Positions 26,002 through 36,029 are shown, numbered from the stretch's first letter. The stretch is 64,000 bases of DNA from Lachnospiraceae bacterium (GCA_016294075.1 JAEDCQ010000002.1:124001-188000), one strand, 5' to 3'. Translations and numbers: made by a program. The notes: generated by a model from the sequence alone, not told the origin.

Positions 26002-26976
26002 ATGAGCTATAAGGAGTTAGTATTTCCGAAGGATTCTGTATTTTTGGTAACAGGCGGTGCCGGTTTTATCGGTTCCAATCTGTGTGAGGCATTAACGGAT
26101 ATGGGATATGCCGTACGTTGTCTGGACAACCTTTCAACCGGGAAACAGGAGAATGTTGATTTATTAAGTGACAGACCGAACTATACCTTTATCAAAGGAG
26201 ATATTCGTGATTTGGACACCTGCATGGAAGCATGTAAGGGCGTAGATTATGTATTGAATCAGGCGGCTTGGGGAAGTGTTCCGAGAAGTATAGAGATGCC
26301 GCTTTTATATGAAGAAATCAATATCAGAGGAACCTTAAATATGATGGAAGCAGCCAGACAAAACGGTGTTAAAAAGTTTGTTTATGCCTCCAGCTCTTCC
26401 GTATACGGAGACCATCCGGTGCTTCCTAAAGTAGAGGGACAGGAAGGAAACCTGCTTTCTCCGTATGCTTTGACAAAAAGAGTCGATGAAGAATACGGTA
26501 AGCTGTATCATAAGCTTTATGGCTTAGATACCTATGGACTCCGTTATTTTAATGTATTTGGACGCAGACAGGACCCGGATGGCGCTTATGCTGCCGTAAT
26601 TCCAAAATTTTTAAAGCTGTTAATGACAGGACAGACTCCGACCATTAACGGAGACGGTAAGCAGTCAAGAGATTTTACTTACATTGATAATGTAATTGAA
26701 GCAAATTTAAAGGCCTGCCTGGCTCCCTCAGGGGCTGCCGGAAATGCCTTTAATATAGCCTACGGCGGGAGAGAATATCTGATTGATATTTATTATGACC
26801 TTTGTAAAGCTCTTGATAAAGAGGTTGAACCCAATTTCGGACCGGACAGACCGGGAGATATCAAGCATTCCAATGCAGATATCAGCAAAGCAAGGAAGCT
26901 GCTTGGTTATGATCCGGAGTATGATTTTGAAGAAGGTATTAAGCTTGCGATTGACTGGTACAAGGAGAATCTGTAA
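26002..26976 (+). CDS. wbpP: UDP-GlcNAc/UDP-Glc 4-epimerase, WbpP-like
   Basis: 324-residue extended SDR: NAD motif GGAGFIG (18-24), SSSSVYG (130-136), catalytic Y155 and K159 in SPYALTK, and AAWGSVPRSI (88-97), the segment characteristic of WbpP/TviC-type epimerases that prefer N-acetylated substrates. It would interconvert UDP-GlcNAc and UDP-GalNAc. With the dehydrogenase at 23202 this gives the Pseudomonas O6 / Salmonella Vi-type route to UDP-GalNAcA. Substrate preference rests on this motif and context; a plain GalE role cannot be excluded. Confidence 0.9.
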   Translation: MSYKELVFPKDSVFLVTGGAGFIGSNLCEALTDMGYAVRCLDNLSTGKQENVDLLSDRPNYTFIKGDIRDLDTCMEACKGVDYVLNQAAWGSVPRSIEMPLLYEEINIRGTLNMMEAARQNGVKKFVYASSSSVYGDHPVLPKVEGQEGNLLSPYALTKRVDEEYGKLYHKLYGLDTYGLRYFNVFGRRQDPDGAYAAVIPKFLKLLMTGQTPTINGDGKQSRDFTYIDNVIEANLKACLAPSGAAGNAFNIAYGGREYLIDIYYDLCKALDKEVEPNFGPDRPGDIKHSNADISKARKLLGYDPEYDFEEGIKLAIDWYKENL

Positions 26977-26982
26977 AAGCGT

Positions 26983-27717
26983 ATGAAAACAGCCATAAGA
27001 ATGGATGATATTACATCCGATATGGATTTTGAAAAATTTTACCGCGTAAAGAAGCTATTAGACACCTATCAGATAAAACCTCTGATAGGTGTAGTTCCAT
27101 TTAACAGGGATAAGAATCTGAGACGAAATCCCGACTGTGAAGATTTTCCGACTTTTTTAAAGCTGCTGCAGGAAGAGGGATATGTTGTAGCCCTGCATGG
27201 CTGCTATCATGTGTATGAAACACAGAAAAAAGGATTGTTCCCGTTAAATGATTTCTCGGAATATGCCGGAATCCCTTTTGAAAAGCAGAAGGACATGCTA
27301 AAAAAAGGGAAAAAGCAGTTGGAGGAATGGGGTATCGGCACGGATATTTTTATGGCACCGGCACATACCTTTGATAACAATACCTTACGGGCGTTAAAGG
27401 CGGTTGGCTTCCGCGCACTGACGGATGGCTTCGGCAGCAGACCTTATATACGAAACGGACTCGTATTTTATCCGATTGCAAAGAAAAGAACAGATTGTTT
27501 CTCTGATAAAAACGGATATACAACACTTGTCCTTCATACGAATACAATGGAGGAGAAGGATTTTGGAATACTTGAAAAACAGTTGGCAGAGAACAAAGAG
27601 CATTTTATTTCCTATTCAGAATATCTTGACGTTACACCGAAAAAACGAGGAATCTTCGGAAATCTGGCAGAATATCTGCTGGCAACGGTAAAATATATTC
27701 TGGTCAGAATGCGGTAA
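26983..27717 (+). CDS. DUF2334/polysaccharide-deacetylase-like protein (copy 1)
   Basis: 244 residues, cytoplasmic by appearance (no signal peptide). It has the metal-site pattern of the deacetylase superfamily: RMDDI near 6-10, HGCYH near 72-76 and PAHTFD near 124-129. Together with a second copy at 52132 (about half of the residues identical by eye) it forms a small family in this locus, each copy upstream of an AsnB-type gene. It could de-N-acetylate a sugar nucleotide or lipid-linked sugar, freeing an amine for modification. The catalytic role is inferred from the metal ligands; the substrate is unknown. Confidence 0.8.
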   Translation: MKTAIRMDDITSDMDFEKFYRVKKLLDTYQIKPLIGVVPFNRDKNLRRNPDCEDFPTFLKLLQEEGYVVALHGCYHVYETQKKGLFPLNDFSEYAGIPFEKQKDMLKKGKKQLEEWGIGTDIFMAPAHTFDNNTLRALKAVGFRALTDGFGSRPYIRNGLVFYPIAKKRTDCFSDKNGYTTLVLHTNTMEEKDFGILEKQLAENKEHFISYSEYLDVTPKKRGIFGNLAEYLLATVKYILVRMR

Positions 27718-27730
27718 TGTGAGGGGATTT

Positions 27731-28855
27731 ATGAAACGAGTATTACAGATTTTGGGAACGACAAATCTCGGCGGGGCCGAGAGTCGGATTATGGATTTAT
27801 ATCGTCATATGAATCGGAAAGAAATTCAGTTTGATTTTCTGGTTCATTCCGGCAAAAAAGGTTTTTTCGACGAGGAAATAAAGCGACTCGGAGGAAAAAT
27901 CTATTATTTACCTTCCTTTCGTGTATATAATTATTTCTCTTATAAAAAAGCATGCAGGCTCTTTTTTGCGGAACATCCGGATTATGCGGCAGTACATGGG
28001 CATATGACAAGCACCGCATCAATTTATCTGCCGGAAGCAAAGAAGGCAGGAATCCCTCTGACAATTGCACATGCCAGAAGTGCCGGAGTGGACAAGGGAA
28101 TAAAGGGTACTCTTACAAAACTTCTGCGCAAAAACTTATATAAAAAATGTGATAAAATGCTTGCCTGTTCCGACCTTGCGGCAAAAGCCGTGTTCGGAGA
28201 AAAATGCTGTCGGGAGAATAAAGTAACCATTCTGCCGAATGCGATTGATACCCGGGAATATATGCCGAGTGAGCAGATTCGCAATCAAATACGGCGGGAA
28301 TATCAGATAGAAGATAAGTTTGTCATCGGTCATGTCGGAAGATTCCATTATGCAAAAAACCATGAGTTCCTTGTGGAAATTTTTGCAGAGATTCTAAAAC
28401 AAAGAGAGAATGCCGTTTTAATGCTGTTAGGAGACGGACCGCTTCGGGGTGAGATAGAGGAAAAAGCAAAGCGTCTGGGTGTTTATGATAAAATTATTTT
28501 TGCAGGGAATCAAACGCCGGCTGCCCCTTTTTATCAGGCATTTGATTATTTCCTGTTTCCGTCACGTTTTGAAGGAATGCCGGGTACGGTGGTAGAAGCA
28601 CAGGCGGCAGGGCTTAAATGTCTTATTTCCGATTCCGTTACAAAACAGGTAAAGGCAACCGAGTTGGTTACGTTTTTATCATTGGAGCAGCCTGCAAAGG
28701 TGTGGGCAGATGAGATGATACGGCAGACATCGGAAGTGGCGGAAGGAAACGGAAATCGGAATCCGGTAGCAGAATGTTACAATCTGGCGTCAACAAATTA
28801 TGATGTAAACAATCAGGTGCGCTTTTATGAAGAACTGTATAAAGGTGGCAGGTAA
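27731..28855 (+). CDS. GT4 glycosyltransferase (EpsF-like)
   Basis: About 374 residues, GT-B fold. The N-terminal loop is TTNLGGAESRI and the donor-site motif is EGMPGTVVEAQAAG (E-X7-E, near 274-287). The family transfers a sugar from a nucleotide donor to a lipid-linked acceptor at the inner membrane face. An upstream GTG at 27719 was passed over because GAGGGG is well placed for ATG 27731. The next GT4 gene starts one base after its stop codon, so they are coupled. Donor unknown. Confidence 0.88.
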   Translation: MKRVLQILGTTNLGGAESRIMDLYRHMNRKEIQFDFLVHSGKKGFFDEEIKRLGGKIYYLPSFRVYNYFSYKKACRLFFAEHPDYAAVHGHMTSTASIYLPEAKKAGIPLTIAHARSAGVDKGIKGTLTKLLRKNLYKKCDKMLACSDLAAKAVFGEKCCRENKVTILPNAIDTREYMPSEQIRNQIRREYQIEDKFVIGHVGRFHYAKNHEFLVEIFAEILKQRENAVLMLLGDGPLRGEIEEKAKRLGVYDKIIFAGNQTPAAPFYQAFDYFLFPSRFEGMPGTVVEAQAAGLKCLISDSVTKQVKATELVTFLSLEQPAKVWADEMIRQTSEVAEGNGNRNPVAECYNLASTNYDVNNQVRFYEELYKGGR

Positions 28856-28856
28856 T

Positions 28857-29969
28857 ATGAAAATCCATATATTTATTGCCCATATGGGCGTCGGCGGGGC
28901 AGAACGTGTATGCGTTAATCTGGCAAATGAGCTGGCAGAAAGAGGACATGAAGTACATATTTTGGTACTGAATCTGGATAACGATATCAATACGCATCTG
29001 CTTAATAAGCGGGTGGAGGTGCATTCGCTCGGAGTATCCAGACTCCGCTACTCTGTTTTTGCCATGTTTAAATATATAAAAACCTATCAGCCACCGTTTC
29101 TGTTTGTATTTGGCAATGAGATGGCAGTTATTTTAAATAAGCTTAAGAAGCTGCATTTGACAAAAGTACCTGTAATTGTACGTGTACTGAATAACGTGGA
29201 GATATCATTAAGCAAAGAGGATAATATTTCTCCGCTTGTAGAAGGGTATTTAAAAAAGGCCCAGAAACAGCTTGCGGACATGAATCATGTGATTGCGCAG
29301 TGCAGCGCAATGGGTGAAATGCTGCTTAATAAGAAGCTCGTAGAAAAAGAGAAGCTGACAGTTGTTTATAATCCGGTCAGCCGTGATTTAATCCGAAAGG
29401 TAAAAGAAATCCGTGTTCCGAATGAAAACAGAGAGGATGGGCGTACTTACGAGATTGTGTTTATCGGACGGATTGATCCGCAAAAAAATCTCTCCCATCT
29501 GTTAAAAGCATTTGCTTTTGTACATGAGCGGATGAAAAATACCTGCTTACGCCTTGTAGGAGACGGTAATGTAACGGAACAGATGAAGAAGCTCGCAGAA
29601 GAGTTAAATATTGCAGATGCGGTTTTATTTGACGGAATACGCAGAGATATGGAGCAGGTATATGCAGGTGCTGATGTTGTGGCGCTCTCTTCCGAATACG
29701 AAGGAATGCCCAACTGTCTGATTGAAGCAATCGGCTGCGGGGTGCCGGTTGTTTCCTATGATTGTCCGCTTGGACCGCGTGAGATTATCGAGGATGGTGT
29801 AAACGGGTATTTGGTAGAATATAATAATATAGATGAATTGGCAGAAAAACTGATTTTTGCATTAAATCGCAAATGGCAGGAAACAGAAATCTGCAAAACG
29901 GCCGCAAAGTTTGACGTGACTTATATTGCGGGCGAATATGAAAGGATTTTTAAGGAATGTGCGGAATAG
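28857..29969 (+). CDS. GT4 glycosyltransferase
   Basis: About 370 residues, GT-B fold: GVGGAERVCVNLA near 10-22, FIGRIDPQKN near 202-211 and EGMPNCLIEAIGCG near 281-294 with the E-X7-E pair. I use ATG 28857, directly after the previous stop codon, with GGCAGG upstream; an ATG 30 bases earlier lies inside the previous gene. Its end overlaps the first AsnB gene by 13 bases, so it is likely produced together with it. It belongs to the same subgroup as the GT4s at 31854 and 34875 and may be related to them by duplication. Confidence 0.88.
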   Translation: MKIHIFIAHMGVGGAERVCVNLANELAERGHEVHILVLNLDNDINTHLLNKRVEVHSLGVSRLRYSVFAMFKYIKTYQPPFLFVFGNEMAVILNKLKKLHLTKVPVIVRVLNNVEISLSKEDNISPLVEGYLKKAQKQLADMNHVIAQCSAMGEMLLNKKLVEKEKLTVVYNPVSRDLIRKVKEIRVPNENREDGRTYEIVFIGRIDPQKNLSHLLKAFAFVHERMKNTCLRLVGDGNVTEQMKKLAEELNIADAVLFDGIRRDMEQVYAGADVVALSSEYEGMPNCLIEAIGCGVPVVSYDCPLGPREIIEDGVNGYLVEYNNIDELAEKLIFALNRKWQETEICKTAAKFDVTYIAGEYERIFKECAE

Positions 29970-31849
29970 CCGGTTTTTGCAGTAAAACGCTGGACCACAA
30001 ACAAGTGATTCTTTCCATGAATGAAAGAATGCTTCATAGAGGACCGGATGCCGGAGGATATTATCTGGATGAAAAGACGGGAGTGACGCTTGGACACCGC
30101 CGTCTTGCAATTGTGGACTTAACAGAAACCGGGGCACAGCCCATGGTATCCCATGATAAAAGATATGTTCTTGTGTATAATGGGGAGATTTATAATGCAG
30201 ACAGTATCCGTGAAAGGCTTTTGCAGGAAGGACATGTTACTGCATTTAAAGGAAGTTCTGATACAGAGGTGTTGTTAGAAGCAATCGTGGCATATGGAAA
30301 GGAAAAAGCATTGCAAATGACAAAAGGCATGTTTGCATTTGGTTTGTATGATAAAGAAACAGCCACCATCACGCTTGCAAGAGACAGAGTCGGAGAAAAA
30401 CCGCTGTATTACGGAACAGTAAACGGAGATTTTGTGTTCTGCTCGGAAATCGGGATGCTCACAGCATATCCCGGCTTTACAGGAAAGTTAAATGCGCAGG
30501 CACTGCAGGAATATTTAAGGTATGGCTATGTACCGGCACCGCTATCCATATATGAGGGAATTTACAAATGCAGACCGGGCGCATATATTACAGCCTCTTA
30601 CCCTTATTCTGAATGGGAAGAGCATGTATATTATAACCTCATATACGAATATGATAAAGCAAAGAAAAATCCGTTTGCAGGAAGCTTTGAGGAAGCGGTA
30701 GATGAACTCGAACATGTATTAAAAGAAGCGGTAAAAAGCCAGATGATGGCGGATGTGCCGTTAGGCGCTTTTTTATCCGGCGGTATCGACAGCGCTGCGG
30801 TGGTTTCCCTGATGCAGTCCATGCAGCAGGATAAGGTAAAGACCTTTACAATCGGCTTTGAAGAAAAGGCATTTAATGAAGCGTCTGATGCGAAAGCCAT
30901 TGCAGAATATCTGGGCACGGAGCATACAAGCCTGATTCTGTCCGAAAAAGAGTTAAAGGATGTCATACCGAAGATACCGGATATTTTTACGGAACCGTTT
31001 GCCGATTCTTCCCAGATACCGACCTATCTGGTAAGTAAGCTTGCAAAATCAAAGGTGACGGTTTCTTTAAGCGGTGATGCGGGGGATGAATTGTTCGCCG
31101 GGTATAATACCTATTGGAAAACTGCCGGATTATACCATAAGCTTGAGAAGATTCCCTTCGGAATCCGGAAAGTGGCGGGCGGTATCTTAGATACACCGGT
31201 ATTTGAAAAGAATAATACATTATACCGGGCAGCACATTGTCTGAAAGCAGAGCATATTGCAGCGATGCATGAAGCAGTCTGCTATGATACGACACATTTT
31301 ACTGCTGAATTATTAACCAAGGAATTTGCCGGAGAAAACAGGATGGCTCCTAAATTAAACCTGCTTTTGGCAGATATCGAGGATGAGATGATGCTGCGTG
31401 ACTTAATCGGCTATCATCCCGAGGACATTCTGGTAAAGGTGGACCGTGCGGGAATGGCTGTGTCGCTTGAAAACCGCGTTCCGATGCTGGATAAGGATGT
31501 TCTTGCACTTGCCTATTCTCTGCCGGTTTCTTATAAGCTTGGAGTAGAAGACGGTAAGCTTATCAGCAAATATGTCCTAAAAGAAGTATTATACCGTTAT
31601 GTTCCAAAAGAAATCATGGAACGGCCTAAAAAAGGTTTCTCCGTACCGTTATCCGGGTGGCTTTCAAAAGGAAGCGTACATGAATGGGCAAAGGAGCTAC
31701 TTGCAGACAGCTATCTGGTAAAAGATTGTATTTTAGACGAAAAAACAGTGAATGATTTGTGGACACATTTTATCAAAACAGGGCAAAATAAAGGTTTGCT
31801 ATGGAATGTGTTAGTGTTGGAGCAGTGGTATCGGAAGAATGGGAAATAA
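29957..31849 (+). CDS. AsnB-type glutamine amidotransferase (copy 1)
   Basis: 630 residues. The N-terminal class II glutaminase domain begins MCGIAGF, with the catalytic Cys2 exposed after Met removal. The C-terminal synthetase domain has the PP-loop SGGIDSAA (near 274-281), SLSGDAGDELF (near 371-381) and a late RPKKGFSVPL. True asparagine synthetases are rarely found three times in a glycan locus. AsnB-like WbpS and similar proteins in O-antigen loci are thought to amidate uronic acids, and UDP-GalNAcA enzymes lie just upstream. I infer amidation of a hexuronate, with Asn synthesis as the alternative. Confidence 0.9.
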   Translation: MCGIAGFCSKTLDHKQVILSMNERMLHRGPDAGGYYLDEKTGVTLGHRRLAIVDLTETGAQPMVSHDKRYVLVYNGEIYNADSIRERLLQEGHVTAFKGSSDTEVLLEAIVAYGKEKALQMTKGMFAFGLYDKETATITLARDRVGEKPLYYGTVNGDFVFCSEIGMLTAYPGFTGKLNAQALQEYLRYGYVPAPLSIYEGIYKCRPGAYITASYPYSEWEEHVYYNLIYEYDKAKKNPFAGSFEEAVDELEHVLKEAVKSQMMADVPLGAFLSGGIDSAAVVSLMQSMQQDKVKTFTIGFEEKAFNEASDAKAIAEYLGTEHTSLILSEKELKDVIPKIPDIFTEPFADSSQIPTYLVSKLAKSKVTVSLSGDAGDELFAGYNTYWKTAGLYHKLEKIPFGIRKVAGGILDTPVFEKNNTLYRAAHCLKAEHIAAMHEAVCYDTTHFTAELLTKEFAGENRMAPKLNLLLADIEDEMMLRDLIGYHPEDILVKVDRAGMAVSLENRVPMLDKDVLALAYSLPVSYKLGVEDGKLISKYVLKEVLYRYVPKEIMERPKKGFSVPLSGWLSKGSVHEWAKELLADSYLVKDCILDEKTVNDLWTHFIKTGQNKGLLWNVLVLEQWYRKNGK

Positions 31850-31853
31850 AAAG

Positions 31854-32954
31854 ATGAAAAAAGTACTTTTCTATGTACATTCCCTCAATAAGGGAGGGGC
31901 AGAAAGAGTATTGTTAACTTTGGCGGATTATTTAAGGGAAAAATATGATGTCGTGATTTTAACAGATATTGTGGATAGAAGCGAATATGAGCTTCCGGCA
32001 GGTATACAACGCATTGTACTTGGGGAGTGTAAAGGACGCTTTGGTATTTCGAGACTTTTACGTTTGAAGAAAATACGACATATTTATAGAGAAATAAATC
32101 CGGATATCTGCATTGCTTTTATGATTTCTGCCGCAATACGTGCACTTCAGGCAAATGTCGGAAGAAAGATGCCGGTATTTGTAGCGGTGCGTTCGAATCC
32201 ATATTATGATTATCCTCTGAAGAATGATAGAAAAAGATTAAATTATTGGTTTCAAAAAGCAGACAAAATAATCTGTCAGACAAAATTTCAGAAAGAATAT
32301 TTTAATGAGCTTGTACAGAAAAAAACAGTAGTAATACCAAATCCAATCTCACAGGAGTTTGTGGAGCAATTACGAGAAATTGGTTATTCTGGGGAAACAC
32401 CGAAAGAAAATCGAATTGTATCGGTGGGAAGATTATACGATTATAAGAACCATAAGCTGTTAATACGGGCATTCTCAAAGATAGCAAAAAAATATGATCA
32501 GTACCGGTTGTTTATCTATGGGGACGGTCCATACAGACAAGAATTGGAAAAAGAAATAACCACTTTATCCATGCAGGATAAAGTAATATTAACAGGTGAA
32601 TCAGATACCGTAGCAAAGAATATTGCAGATGCGGATATATTTGTATTGCCTTCTGATACAGAAGGAATGCCAAATGCTTTGTTGGAAGCAATGGCAATGG
32701 GGCTTGCCTGTATTGCAACAGATTGTCCGGGAGGCGGACCGAAGAGTCTGATTAATGATGGTGAAAACGGCCTGTTATGTAAAGTCGGGGATGTAGAGGA
32801 CATGACCAATAAGCTTTTAAAATTATTAGACAATCGGGAATTGAGATTAAAATTAGGACAAAATGCACGCAGTATCAAAGATACTTGCAGTATTGATAAT
32901 ATTTTAAGTCAATGGATAATGCTCATTGAGGATAATAGTAATAAAACGATGTGA
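31854..32954 (+). CDS. GT4 glycosyltransferase
   Basis: About 366 residues: SLNKGGAERVLLTLAD near 9-24, SVGRLYDYKNHK near 189-200 and EGMPNALLEAMAMG near 266-279 (E-X7-E). Start choice is uncertain: ATG 31839 overlaps the AsnB gene by 11 bases, ATG 31854 follows it by 4 and gives the usual MKKVLFYVHS N-terminus. Its closest relative in the window is the GT4 at 34875, with matching segments through the N-terminal half, so one arose from the other or from a common neighbour. It lies between two AsnB genes. Confidence 0.87.
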   Translation: MKKVLFYVHSLNKGGAERVLLTLADYLREKYDVVILTDIVDRSEYELPAGIQRIVLGECKGRFGISRLLRLKKIRHIYREINPDICIAFMISAAIRALQANVGRKMPVFVAVRSNPYYDYPLKNDRKRLNYWFQKADKIICQTKFQKEYFNELVQKKTVVIPNPISQEFVEQLREIGYSGETPKENRIVSVGRLYDYKNHKLLIRAFSKIAKKYDQYRLFIYGDGPYRQELEKEITTLSMQDKVILTGESDTVAKNIADADIFVLPSDTEGMPNALLEAMAMGLACIATDCPGGGPKSLINDGENGLLCKVGDVEDMTNKLLKLLDNRELRLKLGQNARSIKDTCSIDNILSQWIMLIEDNSNKTM

Positions 32955-32983
32955 TAATAGTTGTGGAAAGGTATAATTATAGT

Positions 32984-34870
32984 ATGTGCGGAATATGTGG
33001 ATTTGTATCGAAAAATACAATATCGGTCGAACAACTGACAGCAATGAATGATACTATGATTCATAGAGGTCCTGATGATGCCGGCGTGGAGATATATCCT
33101 GCGTCAGATGGATTTTATGTGGGAATGGCACAAAGACGCCTTTCAATTATGGACTTGTCCATGCAGGGACATCAGCCAATGCATTCTGCAAATAAAAGAG
33201 TTACTGTTGTATTTAACGGGGAGATTTATAATTTTCAGGAATTAAAAGAAGAATTGAAGGAATATGCATTTTCTTCTAATTGTGATACAGAGGTTATTAT
33301 TGCAGCTTATTTAAAATGGGGAGAAGACTGTCTGAATCATCTGAACGGTATGTTTGCCCTTGCAATCTATGACAGGGAAAAAGAAGAAGTAATACTTGCA
33401 AGAGACAGGATTGGTAAGAAACCGCTCTATTATTGGCTGGAACCGGAACAGATTGTATTTGCTTCGGAAATGAAACCAATTATGAATCATCCGAAATTTA
33501 AAAAGGAGCTCAATCGAAGAATTGTACCCAGGTACTTGTATCAGCAATATATTCAGGCGCCGGATACTATATTTGAGCATGTGTACAAATTAGAACCGGG
33601 TAGAATGCTTCGCTTTCATAGAGGAAGAGCAGAGAAAAAAACATATTGGGATATAAAAGAAAAATATCATGAATTTGCACAGCACCCGGTCCGGAGCTAT
33701 GAAGAAGCAAAACAGGCATTAAAAGAGTTGTTGAAAGAATCTGTCAGAAAACGTATGATTGCGGATGTTCCGCTTGGAGCATTTTTAAGCGGAGGTTATG
33801 ATTCCTCTCTGATGACAGCTATTGCACAGGAAATTAGCAATAAACCGGTTAAGACTTTTACAATAGGATTTAATGAAAAAGGATATAATGAAGCCGGATA
33901 TGCAAAAGATGTAGCAAATTATCTGGGGACTAATCACACGGAGCAGTATATTAGTGAAAGGGATATGTTGCAATTAGTGGATAGTATACCGGTGTATTTT
34001 GATGAGCCTATGGCGGACAGTTCCCAAATTCCTACCATGTTGGTCTCTAAATTGGCAAAAGAGCAGGTAACCGTTGTCCTTTCCGGAGATGGAGGGGATG
34101 AATTGTTCTGTGGGTATAATATTTATGAGAACGTTGCACAGGCACAGAAACTTGATTTTCTAGGTGGAATGGTCAACGCTGCATGTAACATAACCCATAT
34201 CAGGAATTCTTCTCTTTATGAGAAAATTCCGTTTCGTGTACGTGTGGTTGCCGAGAATCGTAATCCGAACACAAAAACCCAGTTTGGTGCTTCCGGTTAT
34301 TTGACAGCGATTACAGATATGATGCTCCCGGAGCAATATGCTTCATTTAAATATGAAACAGAAAAAGAGTATGCTGTGAATGACTGGCAGATGAGAAGAA
34401 TGCTGCTTGATATGGAAACATATCTGCCTGAGGATATCTTATGTAAGGTAGACAGGGCTTCGATGAAATATTCATTAGAGAGCAGATGTCCGATTCTGGA
34501 TAAAGAGATTATAGAATATTCTTTTCGTATACCACAGGAATTTAAATATTTTAAAGGGGATAAAAAACACATTTTAAAGGATATAGCACATGATTATATC
34601 CCCGGGGCAATGTTAGACCGTCCTAAGACCGGATTCGGCGTTCCGATAGATAAATGGCTTAGAGGTCCATTGAAGGAACAGGTGTTAAGCTATGCGGAAG
34701 TTGGGTTTTTAAAGCACCAGGGGATATTTAAGCCGGACTATGTAAATCGGTTTATCCATGATTATGTACAAAATGGAGATGGTGGTCCTGCAACCGGTAA
34801 GAATTATTCCAAGTTTGTATGGTCATTTTTTGTGTTGCAGCAATGGTATGCTGCATATTGGAAAGGATAA
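32984..34870 (+). CDS. AsnB-type glutamine amidotransferase (copy 2)
   Basis: About 628 residues from ATG 32984. That start is required because the next codon must be Cys2 (MCGICGF); an in-frame ATG at 32951 would bury the nucleophile. The PP-loop is SGGYDSSL, with Tyr in place of the Ile seen in copies 1 and 3, followed by LSGDGGDELF and a late RPKTGFGVP. It is more diverged from copies 1 and 3 than they are from each other and may act on a different acceptor. GGAAAGG about 13 bases upstream is a loose ribosome site. It is flanked by paralogous GT4 genes. Confidence 0.9.
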   Translation: MCGICGFVSKNTISVEQLTAMNDTMIHRGPDDAGVEIYPASDGFYVGMAQRRLSIMDLSMQGHQPMHSANKRVTVVFNGEIYNFQELKEELKEYAFSSNCDTEVIIAAYLKWGEDCLNHLNGMFALAIYDREKEEVILARDRIGKKPLYYWLEPEQIVFASEMKPIMNHPKFKKELNRRIVPRYLYQQYIQAPDTIFEHVYKLEPGRMLRFHRGRAEKKTYWDIKEKYHEFAQHPVRSYEEAKQALKELLKESVRKRMIADVPLGAFLSGGYDSSLMTAIAQEISNKPVKTFTIGFNEKGYNEAGYAKDVANYLGTNHTEQYISERDMLQLVDSIPVYFDEPMADSSQIPTMLVSKLAKEQVTVVLSGDGGDELFCGYNIYENVAQAQKLDFLGGMVNAACNITHIRNSSLYEKIPFRVRVVAENRNPNTKTQFGASGYLTAITDMMLPEQYASFKYETEKEYAVNDWQMRRMLLDMETYLPEDILCKVDRASMKYSLESRCPILDKEIIEYSFRIPQEFKYFKGDKKHILKDIAHDYIPGAMLDRPKTGFGVPIDKWLRGPLKEQVLSYAEVGFLKHQGIFKPDYVNRFIHDYVQNGDGGPATGKNYSKFVWSFFVLQQWYAAYWKG

Positions 34871-34874
34871 ATAA

Positions 34875-35966
34875 GTGAAACACAGGAAAATTGCTTTTTA
34901 TATCGGAAGTCTGGATAAAGGCGGAGCGGAACGTGTCATTACGAATCTTGCGGAATATTTTTTCTCCAAAGGCTATGAGGTTACAATGGTAACTAAGATG
35001 AAGGAAAAAGAAGAGTATTCTCTATCGGCGGGAATAACACGTATCATTGCGGATATCACGAAAGAGGAAGAAAGAGGACGTATCCGGAATTTATTTTTGC
35101 GTATTCGAAAGCTTCGAAGAATAATAAAAGAAATTCATCCGGATGTAGTAGTTTCTTTTATTGGGAAAAATAATCTGATGAGCATTGCAGCAACAAGAGG
35201 CTTGGGGATTCCCGTAGTGGTTTCCGTCCGAAGTAATCCTTCCAGAGAGATAGGATGCGGGGTTAAGCGTTTGTTGACATTGGCGTTATTTCATGTGGCA
35301 GAAGGGATAGTGCTGCAGACAACGGAAGCAAAACAGTATTTTCCAAAAGAAATTCAGAAAAAAGCAGTTGTATTACAGAACTCGTTGAATCCTGCGTTTA
35401 TCCGTGCACCATATGAGAAGGAAAGAAGAAAAGAAATCGTAAGCGTCGGAAGAATTGATGATAATAAAAATCAGAAAATGTTGATTGAAGCATTTTTACC
35501 TCTTGCAGCGAAATTTCCTGAATGGAGAATTGTTTTATACGGCGATGGGGAATCACGCGGGGAATTGGAAAAAAGAGTGCAGGAATTACAGTTGGAAGAC
35601 AGAATATTATTTAAAGGGGTACGGACAGATATTCCTGAAAAGATAGAAGGTGCTTCCATCTTTGTTTTATCGTCCAAACAGGAGGGAATGCCGAATGCAC
35701 TGATGGAAGCTATGGTTTTGGGACTTGCAGTGATTTCAACAGACTGTCCTTGCGGTGGTCCGAGAGACTTGATTCGGCAGAATGAAAACGGAGTATTAAT
35801 TCCGGTGGATGATACAGATGCATTGACAGAAAAACTGAGTCTGCTCATGCAGGATGAAACATTACGTAAAAAGCTCTCTTGTAACGCCATTTCTCTACGT
35901 GATAAGGTTGCACCGGAATATATTAATGCACAGTGGGAGCAATATTTAGAAGAAACTGCCAATTGA
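34875..35966 (+). CDS. GT4 glycosyltransferase
   Basis: 363 residues with a GTG start 4 bases after the AsnB stop codon. It has SLDKGGAERVITNLAE near 11-26, SVGRIDDNKNQK near 190-201 and EGMPNALMEAMVLG near 267-280. Paralogue of the GT4 at 31854. It is the last gene of the uronic-acid/amidation run and is followed by a 118-base gap, so a transcript may end or be renewed here. Donor and acceptor unknown. Confidence 0.87.
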   Translation: MKHRKIAFYIGSLDKGGAERVITNLAEYFFSKGYEVTMVTKMKEKEEYSLSAGITRIIADITKEEERGRIRNLFLRIRKLRRIIKEIHPDVVVSFIGKNNLMSIAATRGLGIPVVVSVRSNPSREIGCGVKRLLTLALFHVAEGIVLQTTEAKQYFPKEIQKKAVVLQNSLNPAFIRAPYEKERRKEIVSVGRIDDNKNQKMLIEAFLPLAAKFPEWRIVLYGDGESRGELEKRVQELQLEDRILFKGVRTDIPEKIEGASIFVLSSKQEGMPNALMEAMVLGLAVISTDCPCGGPRDLIRQNENGVLIPVDDTDALTEKLSLLMQDETLRKKLSCNAISLRDKVAPEYINAQWEQYLEETAN

Positions 35967-36020
35967 AAAAGCAATTTAAGATAATTTTAATAATTCTGAA
36001 AGAAAGTTTTCTTTTGTTTA

Positions 36021-36029
36021 TGTTATAGT
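36021..36029 (+). promoter_or_regulatory. Possible extended -10 element
   Basis: TGT-TATAGT (TATAGT at 36024-36029) lies about 55 bases before the SGNH hydrolase start in a 118-base gap. No good -35 is seen at 16-19 bases, so this is weak evidence for a promoter. Confidence 0.35.

Noticed and set aside
32951..32983. Upstream start for the second AsnB
   Set aside because: It would bury the catalytic Cys, which must be residue 2 (MCGICGF from 32984).
35471..35974. 167-codon open frame on the minus strand
   Set aside because: Antisense shadow of the GT4 at 34875; similar antisense frames occur at the same place in paralogous GT4 genes.
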